DNA of 11,759 bases, from assembly GCA_022709625.1 (NCBI GenBank), contig JAKLIL010000025.1, positions 1-11,759 of the forward strand, given 5' to 3'. Below, in pieces: positions 1-5,951 of the stretch. The notes under the pieces were generated by a model. It did no database searches. It had not been told where the DNA came from and was given only the letters and a program-made list of their open reading frames with translations. The stretch comes from Verrucomicrobiota bacterium. GTDB lineage: Bacteria; Verrucomicrobiota; Kiritimatiellia; CAIQIC01; Lenti-01. How positions within the stretch are numbered: the stretch's first letter is position 1; each line of letters begins with the position of its first letter. The position numbers and the translations under genes are program-made.

Positions 1-1
1 C

Positions 2-694
2 GGCGATCCCGTCCGCGCCTACGCCTTGCTCATGGGCCTGGCCTCGCTCCTGCCCGATCCCACTTCCCGCCGCGCGTGGGACGACGAAACCAAAACGTTT
101 CTCCGCCGTTGCTGGGACGCGTGGTGGCCGTTGTCCGACGAATTCCTGGCCCGCCGCCTGCCCCGCTCCGAATGGACCATGGCCGGCATCCGCCCCGCCA
201 ACCGCCCCGAACGGCGCCTCATGGCCGCGGCCCTCCTCTTCGCCCCCGCGTCCAGCCTTCCCGAGCGCATCGCGGACGTCGTTCGCGATCCGCGCGGGGT
301 TCCCGCTGAGCACCTGCTGGCGCTCTTCGATCTGCCCGGCGCACCCTACTGGGACAACCGCCTCTCCTTCGCTTCTCCCTCGACGGCAGATCCGGTCGCC
401 CTTGTCGGCAAACCCCGCGCCCGCGCCATCCTCGTGAACCTGCTGCTGCCGGCCTTCGCGGCCCTGGGTGCGCCAGTCGAGGCTTGGAAATCCATGCTCG
501 ACGCGCTCCCCGCCGAAGAACCCAACGAACTCATCCGGCAAACCGCCTTGCGCTTGTTCGGCCCAGACCACTCGCCCCGCCTGTATCGCTCCGGGCTCCG
601 CCGCCAAGGCCTCATCCAGATCCACCACGACTATTGCCTCGGCGACCGCACCCTCTGCGCCGCCTGCCCCCTCCCCGCCGGGGTCAGCCCTTAA
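2..694 (+). CDS. DUF2851 family protein, 5'-truncated (C-terminal ~230 residues)
   Basis: The reading frame is open from base 2 without a start of its own, so the gene enters from the left and only its C-terminal part is visible. I recognise the DUF2851 family (function unknown) from two segments. One is the central stretch containing SEWTMAGIRPANRPERRL, matching the family's W-x-x-x-G-x-RPANxPxxRL signature. The other is the C-terminal tail QGLIQIHHDYC, followed by C-x2-C-P. The three clustered cysteines (C-x6-C-x2-C) near the end could bind metal; that is inference. Family members are usually about 400 residues or more, so roughly half is missing. No signal peptide or membrane segment is visible in this part. 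The stop codon (692-694) lies inside the left arm of a perfect 13-bp inverted repeat, so the repeat may have set the present C-terminus. Coding-strand codons favour C at the third position. Family assignment is fairly sure; function is unknown. Confidence 0.75.
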   Translation, partial: GDPVRAYALLMGLASLLPDPTSRRAWDDETKTFLRRCWDAWWPLSDEFLARRLPRSEWTMAGIRPANRPERRLMAAALLFAPASSLPERIADVVRDPRGVPAEHLLALFDLPGAPYWDNRLSFASPSTADPVALVGKPRARAILVNLLLPAFAALGAPVEAWKSMLDALPAEEPNELIRQTALRLFGPDHSPRLYRSGLRRQGLIQIHHDYCLGDRTLCAACPLPAGVSP

Positions 695-735
695 GGATCA
701 AATCTTCCAACTTTCAATATTCAAGGGCTGACCCC
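680..735. repeat. 56-bp palindromic (REP/MITE-like) element between DUF2851 gene and thioesterase
   Basis: A perfect 13-bp inverted repeat, GGGGTCAGCCCTT at 680-692 and AAGGGCTGACCCC at 723-735, encloses a 30-nt AT-rich loop. The left arm includes the last codons of the DUF2851 gene and the first base of its stop codon. The right arm ends one base before the first possible ATG of the thioesterase. The GGGGTCAG...TTGAATATTG pattern, read on the minus strand, resembles end sequences of small palindromic repeats mobilised by Y1/RAYT-type transposases. That link is from memory and not proven. The transcript could form a strong hairpin, but it has no U-tract, so a terminator role is less likely than a mobile repeat. 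Confidence 0.6.
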
Positions 736-736
736 A

Positions 737-1201
737 ATGGAATGCGCAGCCAGCATGAATAAATCCCCCGTCCGCGTCTACGCCCACCGGTTCGCGTTCC
801 CGCCCGAAGCGGAGGACGAAAACCACCATGTGAACAACGTCGAATACGTCCGCATGCTGCAGGAAGCGGCAATCGCCCATACGTGGCAGAACGGCTGGGC
901 GCCCGAAGAACTGCACGGACGCGGCTGGACCTGGGTGGTGCGCTCGCATTTCATCGAGTACCACCAGCCATGCCAGGCCGGGGAGGAAATCGCGCTCCAT
1001 ACCTGGGTGGCCGATTTCCACCGGATCCGTTCGCGGCGGAAATACCGTTTCGTGCGCGTCGCCGACGGCGCGGTTCTGGCCGATGCCCGGACGGAATGGG
1101 TCTTCCTGGATTTCCGGACGGGCCGCCCTATCGCCATCCCGCCCGAAATCCGCGCGGCCTATGCCGTGGTGCCGGAAGAAGAGGAGCGCACCATCCAATA
1201 A
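737..1201 (+). CDS. Acyl-CoA thioesterase, 4-hydroxybenzoyl-CoA thioesterase/FadM-YbgC hot-dog family
   Basis: A protein of about 150 residues predicted to hydrolyse the thioester of acyl- or aroyl-CoA in the cytoplasm. The hallmark is DENHHVNNVEYVRMLQEA near the N-terminus. In this family the motif D-x-x-x-HVNNxxYxxxxxxA carries the catalytic aspartate and caps the central hot-dog helix. The following WVVRSHFIEYHQPCQAGEEI and the TEWVFLDFRTGRP strand near the C-terminus also fit. Length is typical for the single-domain family, which usually acts as a tetramer. The start is uncertain. ATG 737 abuts the palindromic element and has no Shine-Dalgarno; ATG 755 (MNKSPVRV) matches the usual family N-terminus better, but its upstream GGA is distant. 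It converges on the acyl-CoA synthetase at 1284, so the two genes could act on the same CoA esters (inference). The substrate cannot be told from sequence. Confidence 0.85.
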   Translation: MECAASMNKSPVRVYAHRFAFPPEAEDENHHVNNVEYVRMLQEAAIAHTWQNGWAPEELHGRGWTWVVRSHFIEYHQPCQAGEEIALHTWVADFHRIRSRRKYRFVRVADGAVLADARTEWVFLDFRTGRPIAIPPEIRAAYAVVPEEEERTIQ

Positions 1202-1266
1202 CCAACAATCGATTTCCAACCGACCAAGTGAACAGCCCGCGGGCTTCCTTGGCGATTGATAGTTGG
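1202..1266. other. Nested inverted repeat in convergent spacer; possible bidirectional terminator
   Basis: The 82-bp gap between the converging thioesterase and acyl-CoA synthetase genes holds several nested complementary pairs: CCAAC 1202-1206 with GTTGG 1262-1266, AATCG 1207-1211 with CGATT 1253-1257, CCAAG 1224-1228 with CTTGG 1248-1252, GAA 1230-1232 with TTC 1245-1247, and the self-complementary GCCCGCGGGC 1235-1244 at the tip. A transcript from either strand could fold into an interrupted hairpin. No clear U-tract follows on either side, so termination is inference from position and symmetry. Confidence 0.4.
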
Positions 1267-1283
1267 ATATGGAATATTGTTTT

Positions 1284-2948
1284 TCAGCCGCCGTCCTGCT
1301 CGCGGATTTCCACGCGGCGGATTTTGCCGCTGATGGTCTTGGGCAGTTCCGCGACGAATTCGACTACGCGCGGATACTTGTAGGGGGCGGTGACCGTCTT
1401 CACGTGGTTCTGCAATTCGTGCTTCAGTTCCTCGGACGCCGCGTAGCCCTTGGCCAGCACGACCGTCGCCTTCACGATCTGGCCGCGCTCCGTGTCGGGC
1501 ACGCCCGTCACCGCGCATTCCATCACGGCGGGATGCTCCATCAGCGCGCTCTCGACCTCGAAGGGGCCGATGCGGTAGCCGCTGCTCTTGATGAGATCGT
1601 CGTCGCGGCCCACATACCAGAAGTAGCCGTCCTCGTCCTGCCAGGCCACGTCGCCGGTGTGGTAGAGGCCGCCGCGCATGCAGCGGGCATTGCCCTCGGG
1701 ATCCCGGTGGTAGCCCATAAACATGCCCAAGGCGCGGCAGCGTTCCCGCGGCACGACGATTTCGCCCTGCTCGCCGGGATCGCACGGCGAGCCGTCGGGC
1801 CGCGCCAAAAACATGCCGTAGAGCGGCGACGGCCGGCCCATCGAGCCGGGTTTGGGTTCCATGCCAACGAAGTTGCCCACGGCCACGGTCATCTCGGTCT
1901 GGCCGTAGCCTTCCATCAACTTGAGGCCGGTGGCCTTGAGAAATTGCCCGTACACCTCGGGATTCAGCGGTTCGCCCGCCACCACGGCGTACTTCCAGCG
2001 GCTGAAATCGAATTTGCCCAGATCCTCCTTGATGAGGAAGCGATAGACGGTCGGCGGCGCGCAGAACGTCGTCACGCCGTACTTCGCGCACATCTCCAGC
2101 GTCCGGGTCGCCGAAAACTTGTCGTAGTCGTGGACGAACACGGCGCTGCCGGCGATCCACTGGCCGTAGATTTTGCCCCAGGCGGACTTGGCCCAGCCCG
2201 TGTCGGCCACGGTGTAGTGCAGCCCGCCGTCGCCCACGTTCTGCCAGAACTTGGCCGTCACGATATGGCCCAGCGGATAGGTGAAATCGTGCGCGACCAT
2301 CTTGGGCTGGCCGGTCGTGCCCGACGAAAAGTAGATCAACATGGCATCGTGGATCCGGGTGGCGGCCGCGCCCGTCGGCCGCGTCCAGCGGCCATCCGTT
2401 GCGGCCATTTCCGCCGTGTAGTCGAGCCACCCCGCTTTGGCGCCCCGGAGGCGCATCTTCAGAATGGGCGGCCCCAGCGTCTTGGCCGCGGCGCGTTCGA
2501 TCGCGTTCTCCAGCGGGACATCCGGAACGGCCACCACCAGCCGGATGTCCGCCCGTTCGAAACGATAGGCCAAATCGTGTTCCGTCAGCATGTGCGTCGC
2601 CGGCACGGCGACGGCACCGAGCTTGTGCAGGCCCAGCAGGCAATGCCAGAATTCGAGCCGACATTTCAGGATCAGCAGCACCGCATCGCCCTTGCGAATG
2701 CCGTGTTTTTGGAACATCTGGGCCGCGCGGTCGCTGCCGGCCTTCAGGTCGGCGAAGGTTTCGATCCGCTCGGTCCCCTCGTCGTTGCACCACACGATGG
2801 CCTGCCGTCCGGGCTCGGTTGCCGCATAGGCGTCCACGACGTCGTAGGCGAAATTGAAGTTCTCCGGCACGCGGATGTCCAGACGATCGCGGAAATCCTC
2901 GTAGGACGCGAATTCCGTCCGGTTGACGAATTGGTTAAGCAGCGACAT
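1284..2948 (-). CDS. AMP-forming acyl-CoA synthetase, medium-chain (ACSM-like)
   Basis: A 554-residue ANL-superfamily enzyme predicted to activate a carboxylic acid with ATP to an acyl-adenylate and then to acyl-CoA. All core motifs are present: P-loop YFSSGTTGQPK (206-216), GYGQTE (347-352), YHTGD (429-433), the hinge and A8 region GRDDDLIKSSGYRIGP (447-462), and the C-terminal PKTISGKIRR (536-545) with catalytic lysine K542. The hydrophobic TGWAKSAWGKIYGQW segment (250-264) resembles medium-chain acyl-CoA and acetyl-CoA synthetase relatives. Length is normal and no key residue is missing. The ATG at 2948 has GGAG a few bases upstream. It lies 16 bp downstream of the XRE-cupin gene on the same strand, so they are very probably co-transcribed. 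Substrate (medium-chain fatty, branched or aromatic acid) is not decidable by eye; the ACSM-type call comes from overall pattern, not alignment. Confidence 0.9.
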   Translation of the reverse strand: MSLLNQFVNRTEFASYEDFRDRLDIRVPENFNFAYDVVDAYAATEPGRQAIVWCNDEGTERIETFADLKAGSDRAAQMFQKHGIRKGDAVLLILKCRLEFWHCLLGLHKLGAVAVPATHMLTEHDLAYRFERADIRLVVAVPDVPLENAIERAAAKTLGPPILKMRLRGAKAGWLDYTAEMAATDGRWTRPTGAAATRIHDAMLIYFSSGTTGQPKMVAHDFTYPLGHIVTAKFWQNVGDGGLHYTVADTGWAKSAWGKIYGQWIAGSAVFVHDYDKFSATRTLEMCAKYGVTTFCAPPTVYRFLIKEDLGKFDFSRWKYAVVAGEPLNPEVYGQFLKATGLKLMEGYGQTEMTVAVGNFVGMEPKPGSMGRPSPLYGMFLARPDGSPCDPGEQGEIVVPRERCRALGMFMGYHRDPEGNARCMRGGLYHTGDVAWQDEDGYFWYVGRDDDLIKSSGYRIGPFEVESALMEHPAVMECAVTGVPDTERGQIVKATVVLAKGYAASEELKHELQNHVKTVTAPYKYPRVVEFVAELPKTISGKIRRVEIREQDGG

Positions 2949-2964
2949 GGGCGTTCTCCGGCGT

Positions 2965-3519
2965 TCAGACGATCATAGCCAGAAAGCGCGCGGGTTTGCC
3001 GTCGAGCGCTTCCATGGCGTGGCCGTGGTTGGAATCGAAATAGACGCAGTCCCCCGCTTCCAGCGTCAGCTCGTTGCCGTGAATCCTCACGAGCATGCGT
3101 CCTTCCAGCATGTAGTCGAATTCCTGCCCGGGGTGCGAATTGGCGTGCGCGCCGGACGCCCCCGCCGCGGGGGGCACCGTCACTTCGAACACGTCCACCT
3201 TGCGGCCGGCGAAATTGGCCGCCAGGTTCCGGTATTGGTAGTCCTTGCGGCGTTCGACCTTCACGCCGCCGCCGCGCCGGGTCACGGTGAACACCTTCAT
3301 GCGCGGCGCCTCGCCCGTCAGCAATTCGGTCAGGTCGGCCTTCAGCAGATGGGCCGCGTCGTGCAGCGCGCTGGCGGGAATGTCCGCCTCGCCCGCTTCG
3401 TAGGCCTGGTATTCGGCCAAGGATACCCGCAGCGCCTTGGCGAGTTCCACCGCGGATTTGCCTTCGATTTCCCGCAGCTCTTTCAGCCGCGCCGCGATGT
3501 CTGTCCGGTTTTCGGCCAT
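2965..3519 (-). CDS. XRE-family transcriptional regulator with C-terminal cupin domain
   Basis: A 184-residue regulator in two parts. Residues about 7-69 form a helix-turn-helix domain of the XRE/Cro type (IAARLKELREIEGKSAVELA, then LRVSLAEYQAYEAGEADIPA). Residues about 105-184 form a cupin barrel with G-x-E-x-D-x-x-LEG (131-140) and a second motif GDCVYFDSNHGHAMEAL (157-172). Likely metal or ligand residues are H129, E133, H165 and H167. In this family the cupin senses a small metabolite and the HTH binds the promoter. The start at 3519 is well supported by an AAGGAGG Shine-Dalgarno immediately upstream. It sits 16 bp before the acyl-CoA synthetase; XRE-cupin genes beside AMP-forming acyl-CoA synthetases recur in several phyla. 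The likely target is its own operon, with the synthetase's acid substrate or CoA product as possible signal (inference). Confidence 0.9.
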   Translation of the reverse strand: MAENRTDIAARLKELREIEGKSAVELAKALRVSLAEYQAYEAGEADIPASALHDAAHLLKADLTELLTGEAPRMKVFTVTRRGGGVKVERRKDYQYRNLAANFAGRKVDVFEVTVPPAAGASGAHANSHPGQEFDYMLEGRMLVRIHGNELTLEAGDCVYFDSNHGHAMEALDGKPARFLAMIV

Positions 3520-3566
3520 GGTCGTCCTCCTTTGCGCAATTGCTTGCGATTATGCGCCGGCCCGCC

Positions 3567-4286
3567 TCACGGGTTCAATCCCTTTCGCCACACGCCGACG
3601 CGGGGATTGCTCCGGTCCAGCGGGACCAATCCGCAGGCCGCGGAAATCCAATCCCAGGTCCGCCGGTGGTAGAAAACGACGTGCGTTTCGTCGCTGGCAT
3701 AGCCCCAGTTGCGGAACGATTCCAGATTCTCCCACGGGGCGGTCATGACCGTCAGGACGCCGCCGGGTTTCAAGAGGGACAACATGCGTGGCCACTCGGC
3801 GGCGGGCCGGAAAAAGTGCTCGACCACCTCGGTGGCGAACAGGAAGTCGAACGCCTCCGCCGGCCACTCCGGAAAAAAGAAAGGATCGTAGTTTGCGCAC
3901 GCCCAGCCTTCCGCCGCCAAAAGCCGGCACAAGGTGGGCGCGGGTCCGCAACCGTAATCGAGCCCCCGCAGGCCCGGCTGCAAGAACCGACGGGCGGGCC
4001 CGACGGCCTGCCGCAGAAACGCCACGTAGCCCGCATCCTCCGGCCCGTTTCGATGCCGGGCATAGCGTTCGCGTTCCGCCGCCGGCGCGGGCAAATGGGC
4101 TTCCTCCACGAAGATCAACCAACAGGTGCCGCAAACGCGGTGCCCGCGCCGGCGCACGTCGACCACTTGCTCGAACGGCCCCGACGCGCCGCAAAGCGGG
4201 CAAAGCGCATCTCCGCCGGGCCGCGCGCGGGACGGGCCGGACTGGACGTCCGGATTCATGGACTGCGCTGTCATTGGCGCCGCCAT
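3567..4286 (-). CDS. Class I SAM-dependent methyltransferase with N-terminal zinc-ribbon-like motif
   Basis: A 239-residue protein. A possible zinc knuckle, C29-P-L-C32 and C52-G-T-C55, precedes a Rossmann methyltransferase fold. SAM-binding motif I is LDYGCGPAP (109-117), an acidic residue follows strand 2 at D134, motif post-II is ATEVVEHFFRP (151-161) and LLKPGG is at 171-176. This is the Methyltransf_11/23 pattern seen in small-molecule or sugar methyltransferases, so the substrate is unknown. The start is uncertain: ATGs at 4286, 4274 and 4259 are all in frame, and the first 25 residues are low-complexity and proline/serine/arginine-rich, so a later start is quite possible. The stop lies 47 bp before the XRE-cupin start on the same strand, so it may belong to that unit, but the strong ribosome site of the XRE gene leaves room for a separate promoter. 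It is divergent from the adenosyltransferase gene. Confidence 0.82.
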   Translation of the reverse strand: MAAPMTAQSMNPDVQSGPSRARPGGDALCPLCGASGPFEQVVDVRRRGHRVCGTCWLIFVEEAHLPAPAAERERYARHRNGPEDAGYVAFLRQAVGPARRFLQPGLRGLDYGCGPAPTLCRLLAAEGWACANYDPFFFPEWPAEAFDFLFATEVVEHFFRPAAEWPRMLSLLKPGGVLTVMTAPWENLESFRNWGYASDETHVVFYHRRTWDWISAACGLVPLDRSNPRVGVWRKGLNP

Positions 4287-4369
4287 CCTAGCACTCCGCG
4301 ACGGAAAAAGTCAGACCGCAAATCTTCAAGGCTTGCGCCGAGCCGGCGGTTTCTGCGATTTTCGAGGAC
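4287..4369. promoter_or_regulatory. Divergent spacer between methyltransferase and adenosyltransferase genes
   Basis: The 83-bp gap must hold the 5' ends of both divergent genes. I see no convincing -35/-10 pair, no cobalamin riboswitch elements (too short in any case) and no clear operator palindrome. The only translation signal for the rightward gene is GAGG at 4364-4367, unusually close (2 nt) to its ATG. Confidence 0.35.
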
Positions 4370-4843
4370 ATGAGCGACGCTGGCTTCACCACCTTGCCCG
4401 GCGGCCTGCGCGTCAAGAAATCGGATGTTCTGATCGGCGCATTGGGGACCTTGGACGAACTGAACGCCGCCCTTGGCCTCCTCCGCGCGGCAATCGCCGG
4501 TTCCGCGGAATCCGCCCTCCTCGAAACCATCCAAACGGACCTGCTGCGGATCGGCGGCGAACTGGCCACGGGCCAGCCGCAGCTTGCGCCGGCGGCGCTG
4601 GCCAGGCTCGACGGCGAAATCGCGCGGCGCAACGCGCAGCGGCCTCCGGCCGCGGATTACGTTCGGCCGGGCGCCAATGAACGGGAAGCCCGCGCCCATT
4701 GGGCCCGCGTTATGTGTCGGCGCGCCGAGCGCGAAGCCGTCCGGACGCAGGACGGTTATCCGGATCGGGTTTCCTCCGTTGCGCTGGCCTATCTCAATCG
4801 CCTGTCCGCGGTGCTTTTTGCCCTCGCGCAGGTCGATCGTTGA
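4370..4843 (+). CDS. Cob(I)alamin adenosyltransferase, PduO type, with shortened N-terminus
   Basis: A 157-residue protein predicted to transfer the 5'-deoxyadenosyl group of ATP to cob(I)alamin, making coenzyme B12. Family features are GTLDELNAALGLLR (26-39), IQTDLLRIGGELATG (54-68), the YVRPG strand (97-101), and HWARVMCRRAER (110-121). In the last, R113, R117 and E120 keep the R-x3-R-x2-E spacing of the ATP site. YLNRLSAVLFALA (141-153) closes the helical bundle. The usual N-terminal ATP-contact motif TKTGDxGxT is not intact: the protein begins MSDAGFTTLPGG, keeping only D, G and T. The frame upstream is open back to a TAG at 4289-4291 but encodes neither a TKTG motif nor an alternative ATG, GTG or TTG. 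Length is shorter than the common 180-200. The gene stands alone, without B12-pathway neighbours. Family is clear; full activity is less certain because of the N-terminus. Confidence 0.85.
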   Translation: MSDAGFTTLPGGLRVKKSDVLIGALGTLDELNAALGLLRAAIAGSAESALLETIQTDLLRIGGELATGQPQLAPAALARLDGEIARRNAQRPPAADYVRPGANEREARAHWARVMCRRAEREAVRTQDGYPDRVSSVALAYLNRLSAVLFALAQVDR

Positions 4844-4950
4844 GGGACGTGCGCGCGCGGCCACGGCGCGACGGCCAAGCTCGGTCTGGCGGTCCATCGA
4901 TCCCAGCCGCCTTGGGTTTCATGAGGGACGAGACTTTCCTTCCCATGGCG

Positions 4951-5090
4951 GTCATCCCGAGCTTGGCCTGCCTCGCCGGAGCCTGGTGCGAAGGCGGGTC
5001 GAGGGATCTCGGCTTGGCCCCACAGGCCAGCCCTTGACCACCGGCCGAGATGTTTCGATTCCGGCGCTGCGCGCCTCCACTCGACATGAC
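4951..5090. repeat. Imperfect ~140-bp palindrome, dispersed intergenic repeat type
   Basis: The 312-bp stretch from 4844 to the terminator at 5156 contains no supportable gene. Within it, GTCATCCCGAG (4951-4961) mirrors CTCGACATGAC (5080-5090) with two mismatches. TCGAGGGATCTCGGC (4999-5013) mirrors GCCGAGATGTTTCGA (5044-5058) with three. TGGCC/GGCCA form a small inner hairpin (5015-5029). The GTCAT-CCCGAG...GAGATNTTTCGA...CTCGACATGAC layout resembles common multi-copy intergenic palindromes of many bacterial genomes; copy number here cannot be tested. I see nothing notable in 4844-4950 or 5091-5155. Confidence 0.5.
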
Positions 5091-5155
5091 TTTGGTTTTG
5101 CAATTCACATGGGCAAGACCCAATGGATCGCGTTCTTTTCCCGGATTGGCTGGCG

Positions 5156-5187
5156 AAAAAAAACGCGCGGGAGGGTGATCCCGCGCG
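5156..5187 (-). terminator. Rho-independent terminator of the thrS-infC-rpmI-rplT operon
   Basis: On the minus strand, 23 bp after the rplT stop, a perfect 9-bp stem CGCGCGGGA/TCCCGCGCG (5179-5187 with 5164-5172) encloses a 6-nt loop and is followed directly by eight T residues (5156-5163). This is a canonical intrinsic terminator. It shows that the operon ends at rplT here rather than continuing into pheST as in enterobacteria. Confidence 0.93.
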
Positions 5188-5210
5188 TCTCGGCATTGCC
5201 GGCGCCTGAA

Positions 5211-5585
5211 TTACTTCTTCTTGGCGGGCAACGTGGCCTTGCTTTTGGCGATCGCGGCGATGGCGGCAAAGCCTTCGGGATCGTGGATCGCGATTTCGGA
5301 AAGCATCTTGCGGTTCAGTTCGATCTTGGCCTTGCGCAGGCCTTCGATGAACCGGCTGTAGCTGACGTCGTTGAGCCGGCAGGCCGCGGCAAGGCGCGTG
5401 ATCCACAGGCCGCGGAAATCGCGTTTTTTGTCCTTGCGGTGGACATAGCTGAGCCGCATGGCGCGGTCCACGGCTTCGGTGGCGAGGCGGAACTGCTTGC
5501 TGCGGGCTCCGTAGAAACCCTTGGCGAGTTCCAGGCGGCGTTTGCGGCGCTTGCGGCTGGCAGGCGCATTGGTGGTTCTGGGCAT
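5211..5585 (-). CDS. rplT: Large ribosomal subunit protein bL20
   Basis: A 124-residue basic protein, somewhat longer than the usual 117-120. It binds 23S rRNA early in 50S assembly and in many bacteria represses its own operon. Diagnostic segments are RKRRKRRLELAKGFYGARS (11-29), YVHRKDKKRDFRGLWITRLA (47-66), and the globular C-terminal half with RLNDVSYSRFIEGLRKAKIELNRKMLSEIA. The N-terminal arm is lysine/arginine-rich as expected; the first residues MPRTTNAPAS replace the more usual MARVKRGVTA-like start. The last residues AKSKATLPAKKK form a basic tail. A CAGGAG ribosome site precedes the ATG at good spacing. It lies 24 bp downstream of rpmI and is the last gene before the terminator. Confidence 0.97.
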   Translation of the reverse strand: MPRTTNAPASRKRRKRRLELAKGFYGARSKQFRLATEAVDRAMRLSYVHRKDKKRDFRGLWITRLAAACRLNDVSYSRFIEGLRKAKIELNRKMLSEIAIHDPEGFAAIAAIAKSKATLPAKKK

Positions 5586-5609
5586 GGGATTCTCCTGTAT
5601 TCCGCGGGG

Positions 5610-5801
5610 CTACACGCCCAACTCGATCGCGAGGGCCTTGGCCATCTTGCCGCCGGCCTGCACGTTTTGGCGCAGCCGCCGCTTTTGCTTGCGGGTCTTG
5701 CTGGCGGCCAAATGGCGCCGGCCCGGCTTCTTGTGCAGGATCTTGCCCGTCGCCGTCTTCTTGAAGCGCTTGGCGACCGATTTGCGCGTTTTCTTTTTCA
5801 T
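5610..5801 (-). CDS. rpmI: Large ribosomal subunit protein bL35
   Basis: A 63-residue, highly basic protein of normal family length. It starts MKKKTRKSVAKRFKKTATGK and contains LHKKPGRRHLAASKTRKQKRRLR (22-44), the typical bL35 rRNA-binding pattern. It is the third gene of thrS-infC-rpmI-rplT. No Shine-Dalgarno is visible before the ATG at 5801; instead the 10-bp palindrome GGTTGCAACC sits immediately upstream. Initiation may therefore depend on RNA structure, consistent with (but not proof of) L20-type translational control of this gene. Confidence 0.96.
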   Translation of the reverse strand: MKKKTRKSVAKRFKKTATGKILHKKPGRRHLAASKTRKQKRRLRQNVQAGGKMAKALAIELGV

Positions 5802-5939
5802 GGTTGCAACCGTGGTTTCGCTCTTCCCGCGTCCGGGACCGGACTCGCGCCCGGCCCCGTCGCCTCTATCGATCCAAAACAGACGGCGACTTGTACGGGA
5901 TTCGCCCGTCCCCGTCCAGTCAAATTCTCGCCCGGCCGG
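5802..5939 (-). promoter_or_regulatory. infC-rpmI leader; candidate L20 autoregulatory region
   Basis: A 138-nt gap separates infC from rpmI, far longer than the other spacers of this operon (46 and 24 bp). Reading on the minus strand it contains ACGGG/CCCGT complementary segments around 5895-5910, a long GC-rich middle, and the palindrome GGTTGCAACC (5802-5811) touching the rpmI start codon. In E. coli, L20 represses rpmI and rplT by binding a structured RNA upstream of rpmI, so a similar role is plausible from position. I cannot identify the 23S-like L20 binding sites by eye. An internal promoter is an alternative. Confidence 0.35.
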
Positions 5940-5951
5940 TCAGCCGGCCGG
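5932..5951 (-). other. Short perfect inverted repeat spanning the infC stop codon
   Basis: CCGGCCGG occurs at 5932-5939 and again at 5944-5951, with the infC stop codon (5940-5942) between them. Each copy is self-complementary, so the pair can form an 8-bp hairpin with a 4-nt loop. There is no U-tract, so simple intrinsic termination is unlikely; it could pause polymerase, protect the 3' end or be chance in a GC-rich region. Confidence 0.35.

Noticed and set aside
1159..2793. A 544-codon frame on the - strand overlapping the acyl-CoA synthetase, and a 571-codon frame on the + strand at 1263-2978
   Set aside because: Both are alternate frames of the synthetase gene, which has all ANL motifs in its own frame. 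The alternatives are Arg/Gly- or His/Ala-rich without domains.
5028..5037. CAGCCCTTGA at 5028-5037 matching the end of the 680-735 element
   Set aside because: Only about ten bases agree and no matching inverted arm is present, so chance is sufficient.
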